58,359 nt of DNA from an uncultured Microbulbifer sp. GTDB taxonomy: Bacteria; Pseudomonadota; Gammaproteobacteria; Pseudomonadales; Cellvibrionaceae. Of this stretch, positions 48,134 to 57,540 are shown in pieces. Within the stretch, counting starts at the first letter, position 1, and each line of letters starts with the position of its first letter. The notes under the pieces are model-generated. The model was given only the letters and a program-made list of their open reading frames with translations, had not been told where the DNA came from and ran no database searches. Position numbers and translations under genes: made by a program. Location of the stretch: NCBI RefSeq assembly GCF_947489355.1, contig NZ_CANLDD010000025.1:1-58359 (forward strand), given 5' to 3'.

Positions 48134-49978
48134 CTACAGAATGGCAGGAGAGCTGTTTGTTTTCGTTACAATAAGCCCGGAATATTGAAGGTTTTCGTTC
48201 GAAAGCCGTTGAATAAGAGTACCCATATCTCGGCCGTATCCAGCGATTACAGCCAGCTCATCAGAAATAATTCTTAACGGTAACTCAATTTTACTTTTAC
48301 CACGGGCTTGCATAGCTACCATAATTAAACCGCTATCTGGGTCGTGGTTTATAGAAAAATACTCAATATGTGCAATTGATCCAGTGGGATCCGAAACTTT
48401 ATATTCACCAACACTATTGAGCCATGCATCTGGTATTGGTTTCACCTCTAATTGGGTTAACCGCATGATACGGAAGTTATTGATCGCGAGCCAAATCTGT
48501 GGCGATTCTTGTCCATTATCAGTAACAATCGTCATATCCCTAAGGTTTAGGAAGAAATTTGGAACAGGTATAAAGCCCAGTAACTTAGGGCTCAAGGAAA
48601 ATATTCGACCGCCTTTTTGAGATTCGAGATCGAACTTAATTGATCCAATACGATCCAGTTTCATACGCAATTTTCTTTGTTTTGCTTCAATCTCCATCAA
48701 GCCCAACTCGGTAGCGTAATATCCTGCGAGTTTTTCTGGTTTAGCAGAATATAAGTGTGGAGTCGAAGTTGACACTTGGCTCGTTTTTGGTAGTGCTCCT
48801 GCGCGTGACTCATATGTGGAGATTAGCGCTACATCGGCGATACGGTCGGTAGAGGCACGGCCTTTATCCGAGACCGTGAGTACTACAACACCTAACTCTT
48901 CATCAGGCAAAAGAATTATCTCAGAGTGATATTGACCCATATCTCCGCCGTGAGAAACACTTAAAGGTAATCGTGAAGATGCGCTACCTAATGGTACTCC
49001 AGGTGGAGAAAGGAAAACGCCCAAACCCATTTGAACATCTCCATGTGTATTAGTGCCATCATTTTGAGCTGAATACATTGCTCTTAAAGTTTTCGCGCTC
49101 AAAGTACCTTCCGACTGGTTTAATAATGCTATTAAAAGGCTGCTTAGGTCTATTACACTCGACATTAACCCGCCAGCTGGTAAGTCTCGGACCACTGGAT
49201 GATCAATACGCTCCATTACTATAAACTGCTCGTGTAATGCCCGCTCCATATTTGGGTTCAAAACAAAAGCAGTGTTCCTCATGCCAACCTTTTCAAGAAT
49301 ATTATGTTTTATATAGTCGGTGTAAGCCATGCCACTAGTGCGCTGCACAATAAGCCCTAAGAGGCTATAGCCTAAATTAGAGTAAATCATGGCTTCGCCA
49401 GGTTTGCTAACCAGGTGCAGGGGGTTTATTTGGGCAGGAAAATCTTCTAGCTCTAATGACCAATTGACTAATGTAGGGATTTCATCAATGTTATAGCGAT
49501 AACCTGCCCAGTGATTGCTGGGAACACCAGAATAATGGGAAAGGAGGTCTCTGACAGTAGGTTGTATTCCAGAGCTATGATAAAAATCCAATTCAGGAAT
49601 ATAAATTGATAGGGCATCATCTAGGTCGAGTTTTCCTCGTTCTGCAAGTTGTTGGATGGCTATAGAAGTGAAGACTTTGGTCACCGAAGCGATGGGCAGA
49701 GGAGTATCTGAGTTGAGGTCTGTATCACCTTCCATTGATGCAAGGCCAAAACTTTTCGACCATATAATCCCAGTTTTATCAACTAAAGCTACGCTCACAC
49801 CTTTTACATTCCCGCTGTCTAACTCCTGGCGGATAGCATCAGTGGTATAGCGAATAACATCCTCTGTTGTAAGTGCCGCGGCATACTCGCTTCGTTTTAA
49901 TATAGGCGTTGTACAAGCACAGACCCCAAAGAAGATGATAGTGATAAGCCCAGCCAGGCGTGGAAATTTTGAAGCCAT
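48134..49978 (-). CDS. Serine beta-lactamase-like hydrolase, lipoprotein
   Basis: 614 residues. The N-terminus has a lipobox-like GVCAC, so it is probably a lipoprotein. Residues about 40-390 are a class C beta-lactamase/DD-peptidase-like domain: SVTK (Ser98, Lys101) for S-x-x-K and YSN (199-201) for Y-x-N; a His-Gly-Gly (SHGGDMGQ) takes the third-motif place. The remaining ~200 residues form a C-terminal domain seen in several such esterases and peptidases. Possible roles are peptide, ester or peptidoglycan hydrolysis; the sequence alone does not show antibiotic resistance. GGGAG lies before the ATG. Confidence 0.85.
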   Translation of the reverse strand: MASKFPRLAGLITIIFFGVCACTTPILKRSEYAAALTTEDVIRYTTDAIRQELDSGNVKGVSVALVDKTGIIWSKSFGLASMEGDTDLNSDTPLPIASVTKVFTSIAIQQLAERGKLDLDDALSIYIPELDFYHSSGIQPTVRDLLSHYSGVPSNHWAGYRYNIDEIPTLVNWSLELEDFPAQINPLHLVSKPGEAMIYSNLGYSLLGLIVQRTSGMAYTDYIKHNILEKVGMRNTAFVLNPNMERALHEQFIVMERIDHPVVRDLPAGGLMSSVIDLSSLLIALLNQSEGTLSAKTLRAMYSAQNDGTNTHGDVQMGLGVFLSPPGVPLGSASSRLPLSVSHGGDMGQYHSEIILLPDEELGVVVLTVSDKGRASTDRIADVALISTYESRAGALPKTSQVSTSTPHLYSAKPEKLAGYYATELGLMEIEAKQRKLRMKLDRIGSIKFDLESQKGGRIFSLSPKLLGFIPVPNFFLNLRDMTIVTDNGQESPQIWLAINNFRIMRLTQLEVKPIPDAWLNSVGEYKVSDPTGSIAHIEYFSINHDPDSGLIMVAMQARGKSKIELPLRIISDELAVIAGYGRDMGTLIQRLSNENLQYSGLIVTKTNSSPAIL

Positions 49979-50472
49979 TTGTTACTCCCGCAATATAGTT
50001 TGATGCCATTTGTCACTGAAAATAGAGCCACAGAGAATCTATCAAGTTTTTGAAATACTAGATTAAACCACTTTGATCTGTCTGCAATGAGTAAGGATTC
50101 TTCGCGGTGGATTATAAACTATTGTCTATAGAATCAAAGTCGTCGTCAAGCCGTGAATAATAATAAGGACACGTTACTAAAAATTTCTGTGTTGGTTACA
50201 GACAATCAGTTCACCTTCGCAGAATACAGCTATTTGATTTGCCACTTTGATGGTACTTAACTTATGGGTAGGAATGATTGTCGTACAAGAACAGATAATT
50301 CATTTTAAAATTTACGTTATGTTATATTCGGTTTTCTTATCAGATTTCGACGTGGGTAAACAACTTCAGGAAACTCGAGTAGAATGCTTCGAATCAAGGG
50401 TAAATAGGTGGTTTATAATTCCTATCCCTGTAAGTAATTATCTCAGTAAATGCAAGTAGAGGGCGAACTATA
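49979..50472. other. 494-bp AT-rich intergenic stretch
   Basis: Between the serine hydrolase and a small membrane frame. By position it should hold the hydrolase promoter (minus strand). No RNA gene, terminator or gene recognised; the short open frame at 50247-50459 has no coding features I trust. Confidence 0.35.
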
Positions 50473-50739
50473 TTGCTGCGCTTGCTTGTTATCTGTGAGA
50501 TAGGCTTTTGGGCTGTGCTCTTGATCGGATTGACCGCCCATTATTTACTTAAGTTGCGACGGACTGGTGCTGCATTGCTTATTTGCGTGCCACTTATAGA
50601 TCTTGTTTTATTTGTAGCTGTGCTACTTGATTTGGCGCAGGAAGACGTAAAGGCGACCTATGCGCATGGACAGGTAGCGTTTTACAATTACTTTCGACCA
50701 CAGTACGATTTGTTGGGCAGACAAGTGGTTTGCTTATAG
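50473..50739 (+). pseudogene. Small multi-spanning membrane protein, probably truncated
   Basis: 88 codons from a TTG start. Three hydrophobic segments are visible (LLVICEIGFWAVLLIGLTAH, GAALLICVPLIDLVLFVAVL and a weaker third around TYAHGQVAFYNYF). The start looks like a family of bacterial membrane proteins of about 150-200 residues, but the last ~20 residues look out of register and the frame ends 57 bases before the IS5-type element. I infer a truncated remnant; a real small protein is possible. Confidence 0.4.
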
Positions 50740-50796
50740 ATTCTCCAACGGGTCCCGACCCAAGCAGCTACCTTCTGGAGGTTGTGAGTATATCTT

Positions 50797-52119
50797 AACA
50801 GGCTGTTGAAATCCGGAAGTATTAGTTGGAAACATGTTTCTAACATGCCAAAAAAATCGAGGAAAAGCTGCTTTTTTCTATTTTGATGGATTTTTAATCG
50901 GCTTTTGGCTGAATACACGCCCCCTTAACGCTATTTTTGCTGCTTCTCCGTCCATTAAGCGGATCCCCTTTGTAAATTGCTTATTCGGGTTAGATTCCAA
51001 CCGATAAAGGTGAGGGTAAATACCTCCTTGACCCGCGCTAACCCGCGGACTTTTACTTGGCGAATCAGGCCGATGGTTTTGCCCCAACCGAAACCCTCCT
51101 CAATTCGCTTGCGTACCTTCATGCTCGCTTGATACCCGCTGTGCCGAGTGGTGCGCTCGTCAATGGCGGAGCCACCGCGGCGCTTGGTATTTTGGGCCAC
51201 ATGCGGAGTTACATTGGCACCACGACAGGCGGCTACGAATCCCCGAGTGTCGTAACCTTTGTCTGCGCCAACGGTTTTGCGTCGTGAGCCCGGCAGCTCC
51301 GTCAGCATCTGCTCGGCTGCTTCCCGCTCAGCGCAGCCATTGGCTTGCGTTACCGCCGCCTGTACGATCAGGCCATTACGGTTTTCCATGGTGGTGTGAC
51401 CCAAATAGGCCAGCTTGGCTTCAGCACCTTTGGATTTTTTGTACAGTCGAGCCTCTGGATCGGTGCGCGATTCGTGCGTTTCATTGCTGCGCTTTTCCTT
51501 GTGGAAGTCCCGCTCGCTGTTGCTGCCACTGCCCTCATCGTCGTCGCTGTCCTGCTTGCGACGAAAACTTTTCTGCGAGGCCCACGCCTTAATCAAGGTG
51601 CCATCAACGCTGAAATGCTCTTCCGACAACAGTTGCTTCTGCCTAGCTATCTGCACCACTTCTTCGAACAGGGTGGGAATAATGTCGTGGGCAAGCAGAC
51701 GGTCACGATTCTTGCTGAAAGTGGAATGATTCCACACCTTGTCATCGATGCTGAGGCCAACGAACCAGCGGAATAATATGTTATAGCGCATCTGTTCCAT
51801 CAACTGGCGTTCACTACGCACACTGAATAAAACCTGTAGCAATAGGGCTCGCAGTAATCGCTCCTGAGGAATGAACTCCTTGCCGTTCGGTGCATAGGCG
51901 CAGTCGAGCAACCAGTCGATACGCTGCAATGCCAAATTAAATTCCTGGCGAATCTTTCTCAGCGGGTGGGATTTCGGGACAAATTCTTCCAGGTGAACCG
52001 TGGTGAACAAAGCTTCCTGTGTAATATCTGCACCGCGCATACACTATCTCATTGTGGGGTATCGACCCGAGCATTGTACCAAAGCCAGTAAATACATGGG
52101 CCTATTTCAACAGACTGCT
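50797..52119 (-). mobile_element. Complete IS5-type insertion sequence
   Basis: About 1.32 kb, bounded by imperfect inverted repeats: AACAGGCTGTTGAAAT at the left and the complement of ATTTCAACAGACTGCT at the right. It contains a single full-length transposase gene. Target-site duplication is unclear: short CTTA/CTA-like bases flank it, but I cannot prove a repeat. Two partial copies lie at 1-389 and 47823-48047. It sits at the edge of the prophage remnants. Confidence 0.85.
50955..52040 (-). CDS. IS5-family transposase
   Basis: 361 residues, apparently intact. The N-terminal DUF772-like domain (about 15-95) has PLRKIRQEFNLALQRIDWLL and NGKEFIPQERLLRALLLQVL. The DDE domain includes FSVDGTLIKAWASQKSF (first Asp), TVGADKGYDTRGFV (second Asp) and RIEEGFGWGKT (Glu). 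An Asp/Arg-rich insert (SDDDEGSGSNSERDFH) lies between. It cuts and joins the element ends. The N-terminus MRGADITQE is shared by the remnant at 47966. Confidence 0.92.
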   Translation of the reverse strand: MRGADITQEALFTTVHLEEFVPKSHPLRKIRQEFNLALQRIDWLLDCAYAPNGKEFIPQERLLRALLLQVLFSVRSERQLMEQMRYNILFRWFVGLSIDDKVWNHSTFSKNRDRLLAHDIIPTLFEEVVQIARQKQLLSEEHFSVDGTLIKAWASQKSFRRKQDSDDDEGSGSNSERDFHKEKRSNETHESRTDPEARLYKKSKGAEAKLAYLGHTTMENRNGLIVQAAVTQANGCAEREAAEQMLTELPGSRRKTVGADKGYDTRGFVAACRGANVTPHVAQNTKRRGGSAIDERTTRHSGYQASMKVRKRIEEGFGWGKTIGLIRQVKVRGLARVKEVFTLTFIGWNLTRISNLQRGSA

Positions 52120-52120
52120 A

Positions 52121-52484
52121 GTTCTCCGTGCCTTCGGCCACGGCGGCAGCCTGTAGTGTTTCCACCTTGCCAGGTATTTGCCAAGAAGTGCCTGCGACGT
52201 TGTTGCGCACTTGGTTATCCATGGTGACGAAGGCACCGATCATCTTGTAAGCAAACTGGTCGGGGCTGCTATCCTGATCCAGATCAATGGGGTTTGCGTA
52301 CCTGTGCGATACGCGCAATATCACCGACATAGATGCCGCTGTTCAGTTCATAAAATTGCTCGCCTTCTCCGGCGTTACTGATACCGCTGGCTTGTATGTA
52401 TTCAACCCTGTTGCTTCCTTTATTAAGATTTATGAACCCCCTTGTGTGTAATGACCCGGTGCTCGGAATCAACACCGGCAGCAT
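52121..52484 (-). pseudogene. Frameshifted prophage-type gene, unrecognised
   Basis: Two overlapping minus-strand frames seem to be one broken gene. The upstream part reads NLNKGSNRVEYIQASGISNA and ends GDIARIAQVRKPH; the downstream part continues RYANPIDLDQDSSPDQFAYK to GKVETLQAAAVAEGTEN. A one- or two-base indel near 52300 splits them. The gene runs up to the IS5-type element. Further upstream (52484-52555, minus) another frame reads RVECAGLRTVYKVGVGNIS. I do not recognise the family; phage origin is inferred from the adjacent portal gene. Confidence 0.5.
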
Positions 52485-52556
52485 AGCTGATATTGCCCAC
52501 GCCGACCTTGTACACGGTGCGCAGGCCGGCGCATTCGACCCGCTCGACGGCTTCCC

Positions 52557-53071
52557 AGTTACCTGAGTGCCCTGCAGGCCGCCTACCTCAATGAGTCCGC
52601 CACCCTATTTCGCCGCAAGGATTACCTCAACGGCAGCCACGCCGGTTTTATCCTCTCTGTGAGTGACGCCGCCCAGAAAAAAAGGATATCGACAATATGA
52701 GCGAGGCCCTGAAGCAATCCAAAGGCTCCGGCAACTTCCGCAACCTGTTCCTCTACAATCCCAATGGCAAAAAAGGCGGCATCCAGATAACCCCTATCAG
52801 CGAGGTCGCGGCCAAGGATGAATTTCTGCACATCAAAGACGCCAGCCGCGACGCCGTGCTCGCGGCACACCGCGTGCCGCCGCAACTGATGGACATCATC
52901 CACAAGAACAAAGCCGACTTTGGCGATGTGGAGAAAGCGACCCGGCTGTTTATCGAGAACGAACTCAAACCCCTGCAGGTCCGCTTTGCCGAACTCAACG
53001 AATGGATCGGCGAAACCGTGGTGCAGTTCCAGCCCTACCAGATCGACAGTGATAGCGAGCCGCACACTTAG
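52557..53071 (+). pseudogene. P2-like phage portal protein (gpQ/PBSX), C-terminal half, frameshifted
   Basis: The sequence reads SYLSALQAAYLNESATLFRR, then DYLNGSHAGFILSVSD, and after a break MSEALKQSKGSGNFRNLFLY through HIKDASRDAVLAAHRVPPQL to SDSEPHT. This is the C-terminal half (about 172 residues) of a P2-type portal, which normally has about 340. A run of seven A at 52677-52683 replaces the eight needed to stay in frame. Because it is a homopolymer, a sequencing error is possible, but the missing N-terminal half shows that the gene is broken anyway. Confidence 0.85.
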
Positions 53072-53096
53072 CCCGCCTAAAGCGCTCTCGCCTCTT

Positions 53097-53118
53097 GGCC
53101 GTCCCGCGCGGCCTTTTT
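53097..53118 (+). terminator. Intrinsic terminator after the portal remnant
   Basis: GGCCG, a seven-base loop and CGGCC followed by TTTTT, 26 bases past the portal stop codon. Stem and T run are on the plus strand, matching the portal gene. Confidence 0.75.
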
Positions 53119-53255
53119 GCATGGCTTGGTCTGGGATTATTCCTGGTGGACTAAGAACTTCTCAATCCCTTTCTGGTCATATCTACCAACCTCGCGTTCA
53201 TTAAGCACTTCTCGATATAGGACTTCGACCGGATCTACTATGGAAATGGTCTGTG

Positions 53256-53987
53256 ATGCCGATGAACTTCAGCTCAACGATTTCTTTGGCCACTACCACC
53301 AAGCTGTCGGATACCAGGCGCCTAGTGATTTCCCTGGCTATTGCGCTGGGCTTGCATGCTGTGCTGATTGCTATTCCAGCATCACTGGCTCCGCAGGATC
53401 GCGATATGGTGGCAGGCAAACAATTTTCCCTGCAAATTAAGCTGGTAAACCATAAAAAGACTAGGCCGGCGGCCAATAACGGCCTATCGCCCACCCAGCA
53501 CAACCCCCGGAAGCTCGTGGAACAGAGTAAGCCCAAGCCCAAAGCTGAGCGTCGTAGTACAGAAAGATCCAGCCAACCTGGCGCCGCTCCCCACTCAACT
53601 CTTTACGAACCCAGTACGGAGTCTCAGGACGAGCCACCGCCAAAATTCGAAACCTATACGCCGACAGAGACTTGGCCTATGGGGATACCCGCTGATTCCT
53701 ATGGAGACAAAAGTCGATCCACGGTTTTCAATCCGAAATTAAGAAAGAGACTGGATCTGGAGCGCAATAAAATTCGAAAATTTGAGTCTGCAGACACCGA
53801 ATATGCGACTACCACTGGTACCGGTAGCCGCTTTGTTCGGCAGGGAGATCGCTGTTGGGATGTCAAGAAAACGAACCCCGATGGCATTGGTAGTGATTCG
53901 ACCCTATGGTTCGGAAGCAAATGCCCCGGTGTCTCAAGATCCCAGGCTGAAATTGATCAGCTGGCAGAAAAGTATGGAATACCATGA
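53256..53987 (+). CDS. TonB-N-like membrane-anchored protein, orphan
   Basis: About 243 residues; start at ATG 53256 or 53262 (a GTG at 53253 also opens the frame). A short cytoplasmic N-terminus and one membrane helix (VISLAIALGLHAVLIAIPAS) are followed by a long Pro/Lys/Ser-rich periplasmic segment (KPKPKAERRSTERSSQPGAA, DEPPPKFETYTPTETWPMG). The C-terminal ~80 residues (GSRFVRQGDRCWDVKKTNPD and SKCPGVSRSQAEI) have two Cys and no TonB C-terminal fold. The N-terminal layout resembles TonB-type anchors, but the output domain differs. It lies between the phage portal remnant and an IS256 fragment; a phage morphon or a host gene is possible. Confidence 0.55.
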   Translation: MPMNFSSTISLATTTKLSDTRRLVISLAIALGLHAVLIAIPASLAPQDRDMVAGKQFSLQIKLVNHKKTRPAANNGLSPTQHNPRKLVEQSKPKPKAERRSTERSSQPGAAPHSTLYEPSTESQDEPPPKFETYTPTETWPMGIPADSYGDKSRSTVFNPKLRKRLDLERNKIRKFESADTEYATTTGTGSRFVRQGDRCWDVKKTNPDGIGSDSTLWFGSKCPGVSRSQAEIDQLAEKYGIP

Positions 53988-54203
53988 ATTCACAGGACGG
54001 CTGCAAATTGTAACTTTGACTGTCCTGAAATGGCGCGTGTGAATGGTGGAATCGATGGAAAACTTCTTGTCCAAGACTGACCATGCCCCCCAGCCTGCTG
54101 CAGACCCCGCGCCGCCTCGGCGGGGGCTGCGTGGGGATTGATGGGGGCTGACGAACGACACAAAACGACGCACGATCAAGGGTAAGGAGAAAGGGGCCGG
54201 GGT

Positions 54204-54753
54204 GCCGTGAGGGCAAAGACCTCAGCGACAAAGATGGCATCCTGGCTCCTCTGATCAAACAGCTCACCGAAGCAGCCATGAATGCCGAGCTGGAGGAGCA
54301 CCTCGCCGGCGAGGACAGGCCCAACCGCAAAAATGGCCATACATCCAAGACCATGAAAAGCCCGACGGGCAGCTTCGAGCTGCAGACACCACGGGACCGC
54401 GCCGGCACCTTCGAGCCAAAGATCGTCAAGAAGCATCAAACCCAGCTTACCGACGAGCTGGAGCGCAAGATCATCGCCCTGTTCGCCTTGGGCAACAGCT
54501 ATCAGGACATCCGCACACACATTGCCGAAATCTACGGTATGGAACTCTCCAACGGTACCATCAACACCGTTACTGACAAGCTGCTGCCTGAACTTCAGGC
54601 ATGGCGTGAGCGCGATCTGGAGGCGGTTTATCCTATCGTCTGGCTTGACGCTATCCACTACAAAATCAAGGAAAATGGCCGTTATACCAGCAAGGCCATT
54701 TACACCATTCTTGGCCTGAACATCGAAGGCAAGAAAGAGTTGTTGGGCCTCTA
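54204..54753 (+). pseudogene. IS256-family transposase fragment
   Basis: The frame covers about residues 14-195 of the transposase: REGKDLSDKDGILAPLIKQL, AAMNAELEEHLAGEDRPN and YPIVWLDAIHYKIKENGRYT to GKKELLGLYA. It lacks the N-terminal start and the C-terminal half. Compared with the copy at 40914 it has no frameshift near its start. Both ends run into phage-like sequence; at the right end similarity switches to a gpV-like gene on the other strand. Confidence 0.85.
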
Positions 54754-54906
54754 CGCCCGGCGCGAAGGCTGATCCAGCGCAGCGGCGCGGTGAGCGGTGC
54801 ACCGGATTGCACCCGGCAGCACGGAGGGCCGGTACTCCACCGCAGCAATGGTGCCGAGACGGATCAGGTTGGCGAGCAGGCGGTACAGTTCGGTGATCGG
54901 GTCCAT
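54754..54906 (-). pseudogene. P2-like baseplate protein gpV, N-terminal remnant with frameshift
   Basis: The minus strand begins MDPITELYRLLANLIRLGTI, like the start of P2 gpV baseplate-spike proteins. After about 25 codons the gpV pattern continues in another frame as RVQSGAPLTAPLRWISLRAG, so an indel lies near 54830. The gene is cut at about 54754 by the IS256 fragment. gpV normally forms the tail spike tip (about 200 residues); only about 50 remain. Confidence 0.7.
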
Positions 54907-54908
54907 GG

Positions 54909-55249
54909 GGGCATGGTGCGGTAGCCGGGCGGCTGCCGCAGTGGGGCAGGTTGGTAGCGGGAGTGATTACAAGCTAGAGCCCCTGTCGCGCATTTTTCTT
55001 TGGTACCATAAGGCCAGTAAAAATCCGCTCGACCCTCGCCCGGAGGAGCTACAAAAAGACAAGAAAGGGGCCGCAAACCAGGGTCGGTGTTTGCTTGTGA
55101 ATGGTCAACAAGAGATTTAATCTCACTCTAGCCCTGCGAATGTGGAAATACCAGCAGAGCCGCGAGTAGCAGCGCCTCCCCCTTTAAGGTATCGACCATA
55201 CTAGGGCACTGAAGAAAGGCGTTGTATTACAATTTTTCAGGATTAAAAT
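54909..55249. other. 341-bp region upstream of lldD
   Basis: Between the gpV remnant and lldD. The first part is GC-rich and looks like phage leftovers; composition drops sharply in the last 60 bases. The lldD promoter probably lies in the AT-rich stretch ending GTATTACAATTTTTCAGGAT just before its ATG. No lldR-type operator was identified. Confidence 0.35.
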
Positions 55250-56389
55250 ATGATTATCTCTGCTCCCACCGACTATCGTGCCGCTGCCAAAGCGAAATTG
55301 CCTCCATTTCTTTTTCATTATATTGATGGCGGTTCTTACTGTGAGCATACATTAAGAAAAAACACGGAAGATCTTGCTGAGCTTGCGCTTAAACAGCGCG
55401 TATTAAAGAACATGGAAGAACTAAGCCTTGAAACTGAGCTTTTCGGTGAGAAATTCGCTATGCCAATCGCACTTGCGCCGGTTGGCTTAACAGGCATGTA
55501 TGCACGCAGAGGTGAGGTACAAGCGGCAAAGGCTGCGGAGAATAAAGACATTCCTTTTACTATGTCTACGGTTTCGGTCTGCCCGATAGAAGAAGTCGCC
55601 CCCGCCCTTGAACGTCCAATGTGGTTTCAATTGTACGTTCTTAAAGATCGCGGTTTCATGAAAAATGTGTTAGAGCGTGCGAAAAAAGCCGGCGTTACCA
55701 CTTTAGTATTTACCGTTGATATGCCTGTACCAGGCACTCGTTACCGCGACATGCACTCGGGTATGAGCGGACCTAATGCGGTTGTACGTCGAGCGTTCCA
55801 AGCAATGCTTCATCCTAGCTGGGCATTTGAGGTGGGTTTGCTTGGTAAACCACACGACCTGGGTAATATCTCTACATATCGTGGTGAACCTAACAGGTTA
55901 GAAGATTACATAGGATGGATTGAAGATAACTTCGATCCTTCAATTTCCTGGAAGGACTTAGAGTGGATTCGTGAATTTTGGAATGGCCCGATGATAATTA
56001 AAGGCATTCTGGATAAGCAGGATGCCAAAGATGCGGTCTCTTTTGGCGCAGACGGTATTGTGGTATCTAATCATGGTGGTCGTCAGCTCGACGGCGTTCT
56101 CTCCACAGTAAAGGCGTTTCCCAGTATCGCTGACACAGTTAAAGGCGAACTTAAACTCTTTGTCGACTCCGGAATCAGGACCGGTCTAGACGTGGTTCGC
56201 ATGCTTGCACTGGGCGCGGATTGTACTCTGCTAGGGCGCTCTTATATCTACGCATTGGCTGCACAGGGTCAAATTGGCGTTGAAAAAATTCTCGACTTAT
56301 ACGAAAACGAGATGCGTGTCGCAATGACCTTGATGGGAGCTAAAAACATTAGAGACTTGAACCAAGATTCACTGGTTGAGTTTCAGTAA
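55250..56389 (+). CDS. lldD: L-lactate dehydrogenase (quinone), FMN-dependent
   Basis: 379 residues of the FMN alpha-hydroxy-acid dehydrogenase family (E. coli LldD 396). It starts [20 protein letters not shown], typical of LldD. The catalytic base is His275 in [10 protein letters not shown], at the same number as in E. coli; the Arg that binds the carboxylate follows in the same motif. FMN-binding segments [15 protein letters not shown] and [20 protein letters not shown] are present. It oxidises L-lactate to pyruvate at the inner membrane. The gene is clearly AT-richer than the phage DNA around it and stands without lldP or lldR, so it looks newly acquired or stranded. Confidence 0.93.
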   Translation: MIISAPTDYRAAAKAKLPPFLFHYIDGGSYCEHTLRKNTEDLAELALKQRVLKNMEELSLETELFGEKFAMPIALAPVGLTGMYARRGEVQAAKAAENKDIPFTMSTVSVCPIEEVAPALERPMWFQLYVLKDRGFMKNVLERAKKAGVTTLVFTVDMPVPGTRYRDMHSGMSGPNAVVRRAFQAMLHPSWAFEVGLLGKPHDLGNISTYRGEPNRLEDYIGWIEDNFDPSISWKDLEWIREFWNGPMIIKGILDKQDAKDAVSFGADGIVVSNHGGRQLDGVLSTVKAFPSIADTVKGELKLFVDSGIRTGLDVVRMLALGADCTLLGRSYIYALAAQGQIGVEKILDLYENEMRVAMTLMGAKNIRDLNQDSLVEFQ

Positions 56390-56674
56390 TTTCTAAAGCT
56401 ATTAGGTTCTCCTTCAAAGGACTTTCACCGCATTCTTTCATGCCCATGCTGGGCCTACACAGGAAACGGCAATTCGTCTCTATGGAGCCGGACGTCAACA
56501 TTGAACGAGCGGCCTAAGATGATGAATAACCTTGATCTGCGGCTAGGCGGGCAGCATCCAATTTGGATTCCAAGGAGAAGGAACGACGTTGTCTACACAT
56601 TGAATACCTCAGTTTCAGTATTAGAAGTCTTCCCCCTGGCAGGTGGCCGTAACTCGCACCACCTTGTCGATCAG
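56390..56674. other. 285-bp stretch after lldD
   Basis: No gene or terminator recognised. A plus-strand frame starting at 56501 runs antisense into the phage tail gene and is probably spurious. Confidence 0.35.
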
Positions 56675-57534
56675 TCAACTGCCATTCTTTCTGCGGATAC
56701 GTACTCGGATATCCGCTTTTTTGGTAATCGTCAGTTTATACGACAGCATTTTTGCGGTCACTCCGGCCGTGCGCGTGCCGTTGATGGTGTACGCCGTGGC
56801 CAGGTCCGCCGAGCCGTGGATAATTTCACTGGAAGCGGAATCAAAGCGTACCTCGAAACCATCCCCCACGGTGCTGCTGGCGGGCTCCACAAAATAGGCA
56901 CCACCGCGCGTAGTACTATTGCGGTAAACCCCCACATAAGCGTGCACAGTGGATGACGACACATCGACGTTAGAGTGATCTTTGATCGCCGCAGGGTTCA
57001 GCCTGTAGTTGGTAAAGGCGATGGTGATTTTACGGTGGTGAGGGTTCTGCCGGTGTTGTCTGTAATCACACACCGGTATACGGATGACGTGGAGACACCG
57101 GCAGCGACTCGCTGGAACGTGGTGCTTGCGCTGCCCTGGTTCACCACCGTCAATACCGTGCCGCTGACCCGTGTCCAAGTGTAGGTGTACGGTGCTTCGC
57201 CGCCGCTAACACCGGCGGGGAAAATGTCGCTGGTGAGGGTGGTATTGCCGGTGCCAGTGGCGTGTTTGCTGGAACTGGTGCGGGACAGGGTGGCATCGCA
57301 GATGGGCGTGTAGTAACTGGTCGTGCCCCTGGCGGCCCACAGGGTGTTCAGGTCGGCAGCGCTGGCGAGCTGCAGCGCGGCGGCGCTGCCGTAGGACAAC
57401 GACGCATACCGCTGGTTCAGGTCCTGGCCATCGCTAGTCTGGTAGCCGGTGGCCGCCAGTTTGCTGCCCTCCACATAAAGATCAAATACCGTATTCAGGT
57501 CGGCGCCGCTACTGTTCTGATAACCGCAGGCCAT
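56675..57534 (-). pseudogene. Phage tail-type protein, frameshifted
   Basis: The first part (178 codons) starts MACGYQNSSGADLNTVFDLY and has repeated modules such as GYQTSDGQDLNQRYASL and SAADLNTLWAARGTT, a style seen in prophage tail and fibre accessory proteins. It then has an Ig-like segment (APYTYTWTRVSGTVL). Its frame ends at 56998, but the neighbouring frame carries on with KITIAFTNYRLNPAAIKDHS through AKMLSYKLTITKKADIRVRI to 56675. A one-base indel near 57025 in GTAAAATCACC would join them into about 286 residues. Function is inferred from the adjacent fibre gene. Confidence 0.65.
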
Positions 57535-57540
57535 GCTGCA

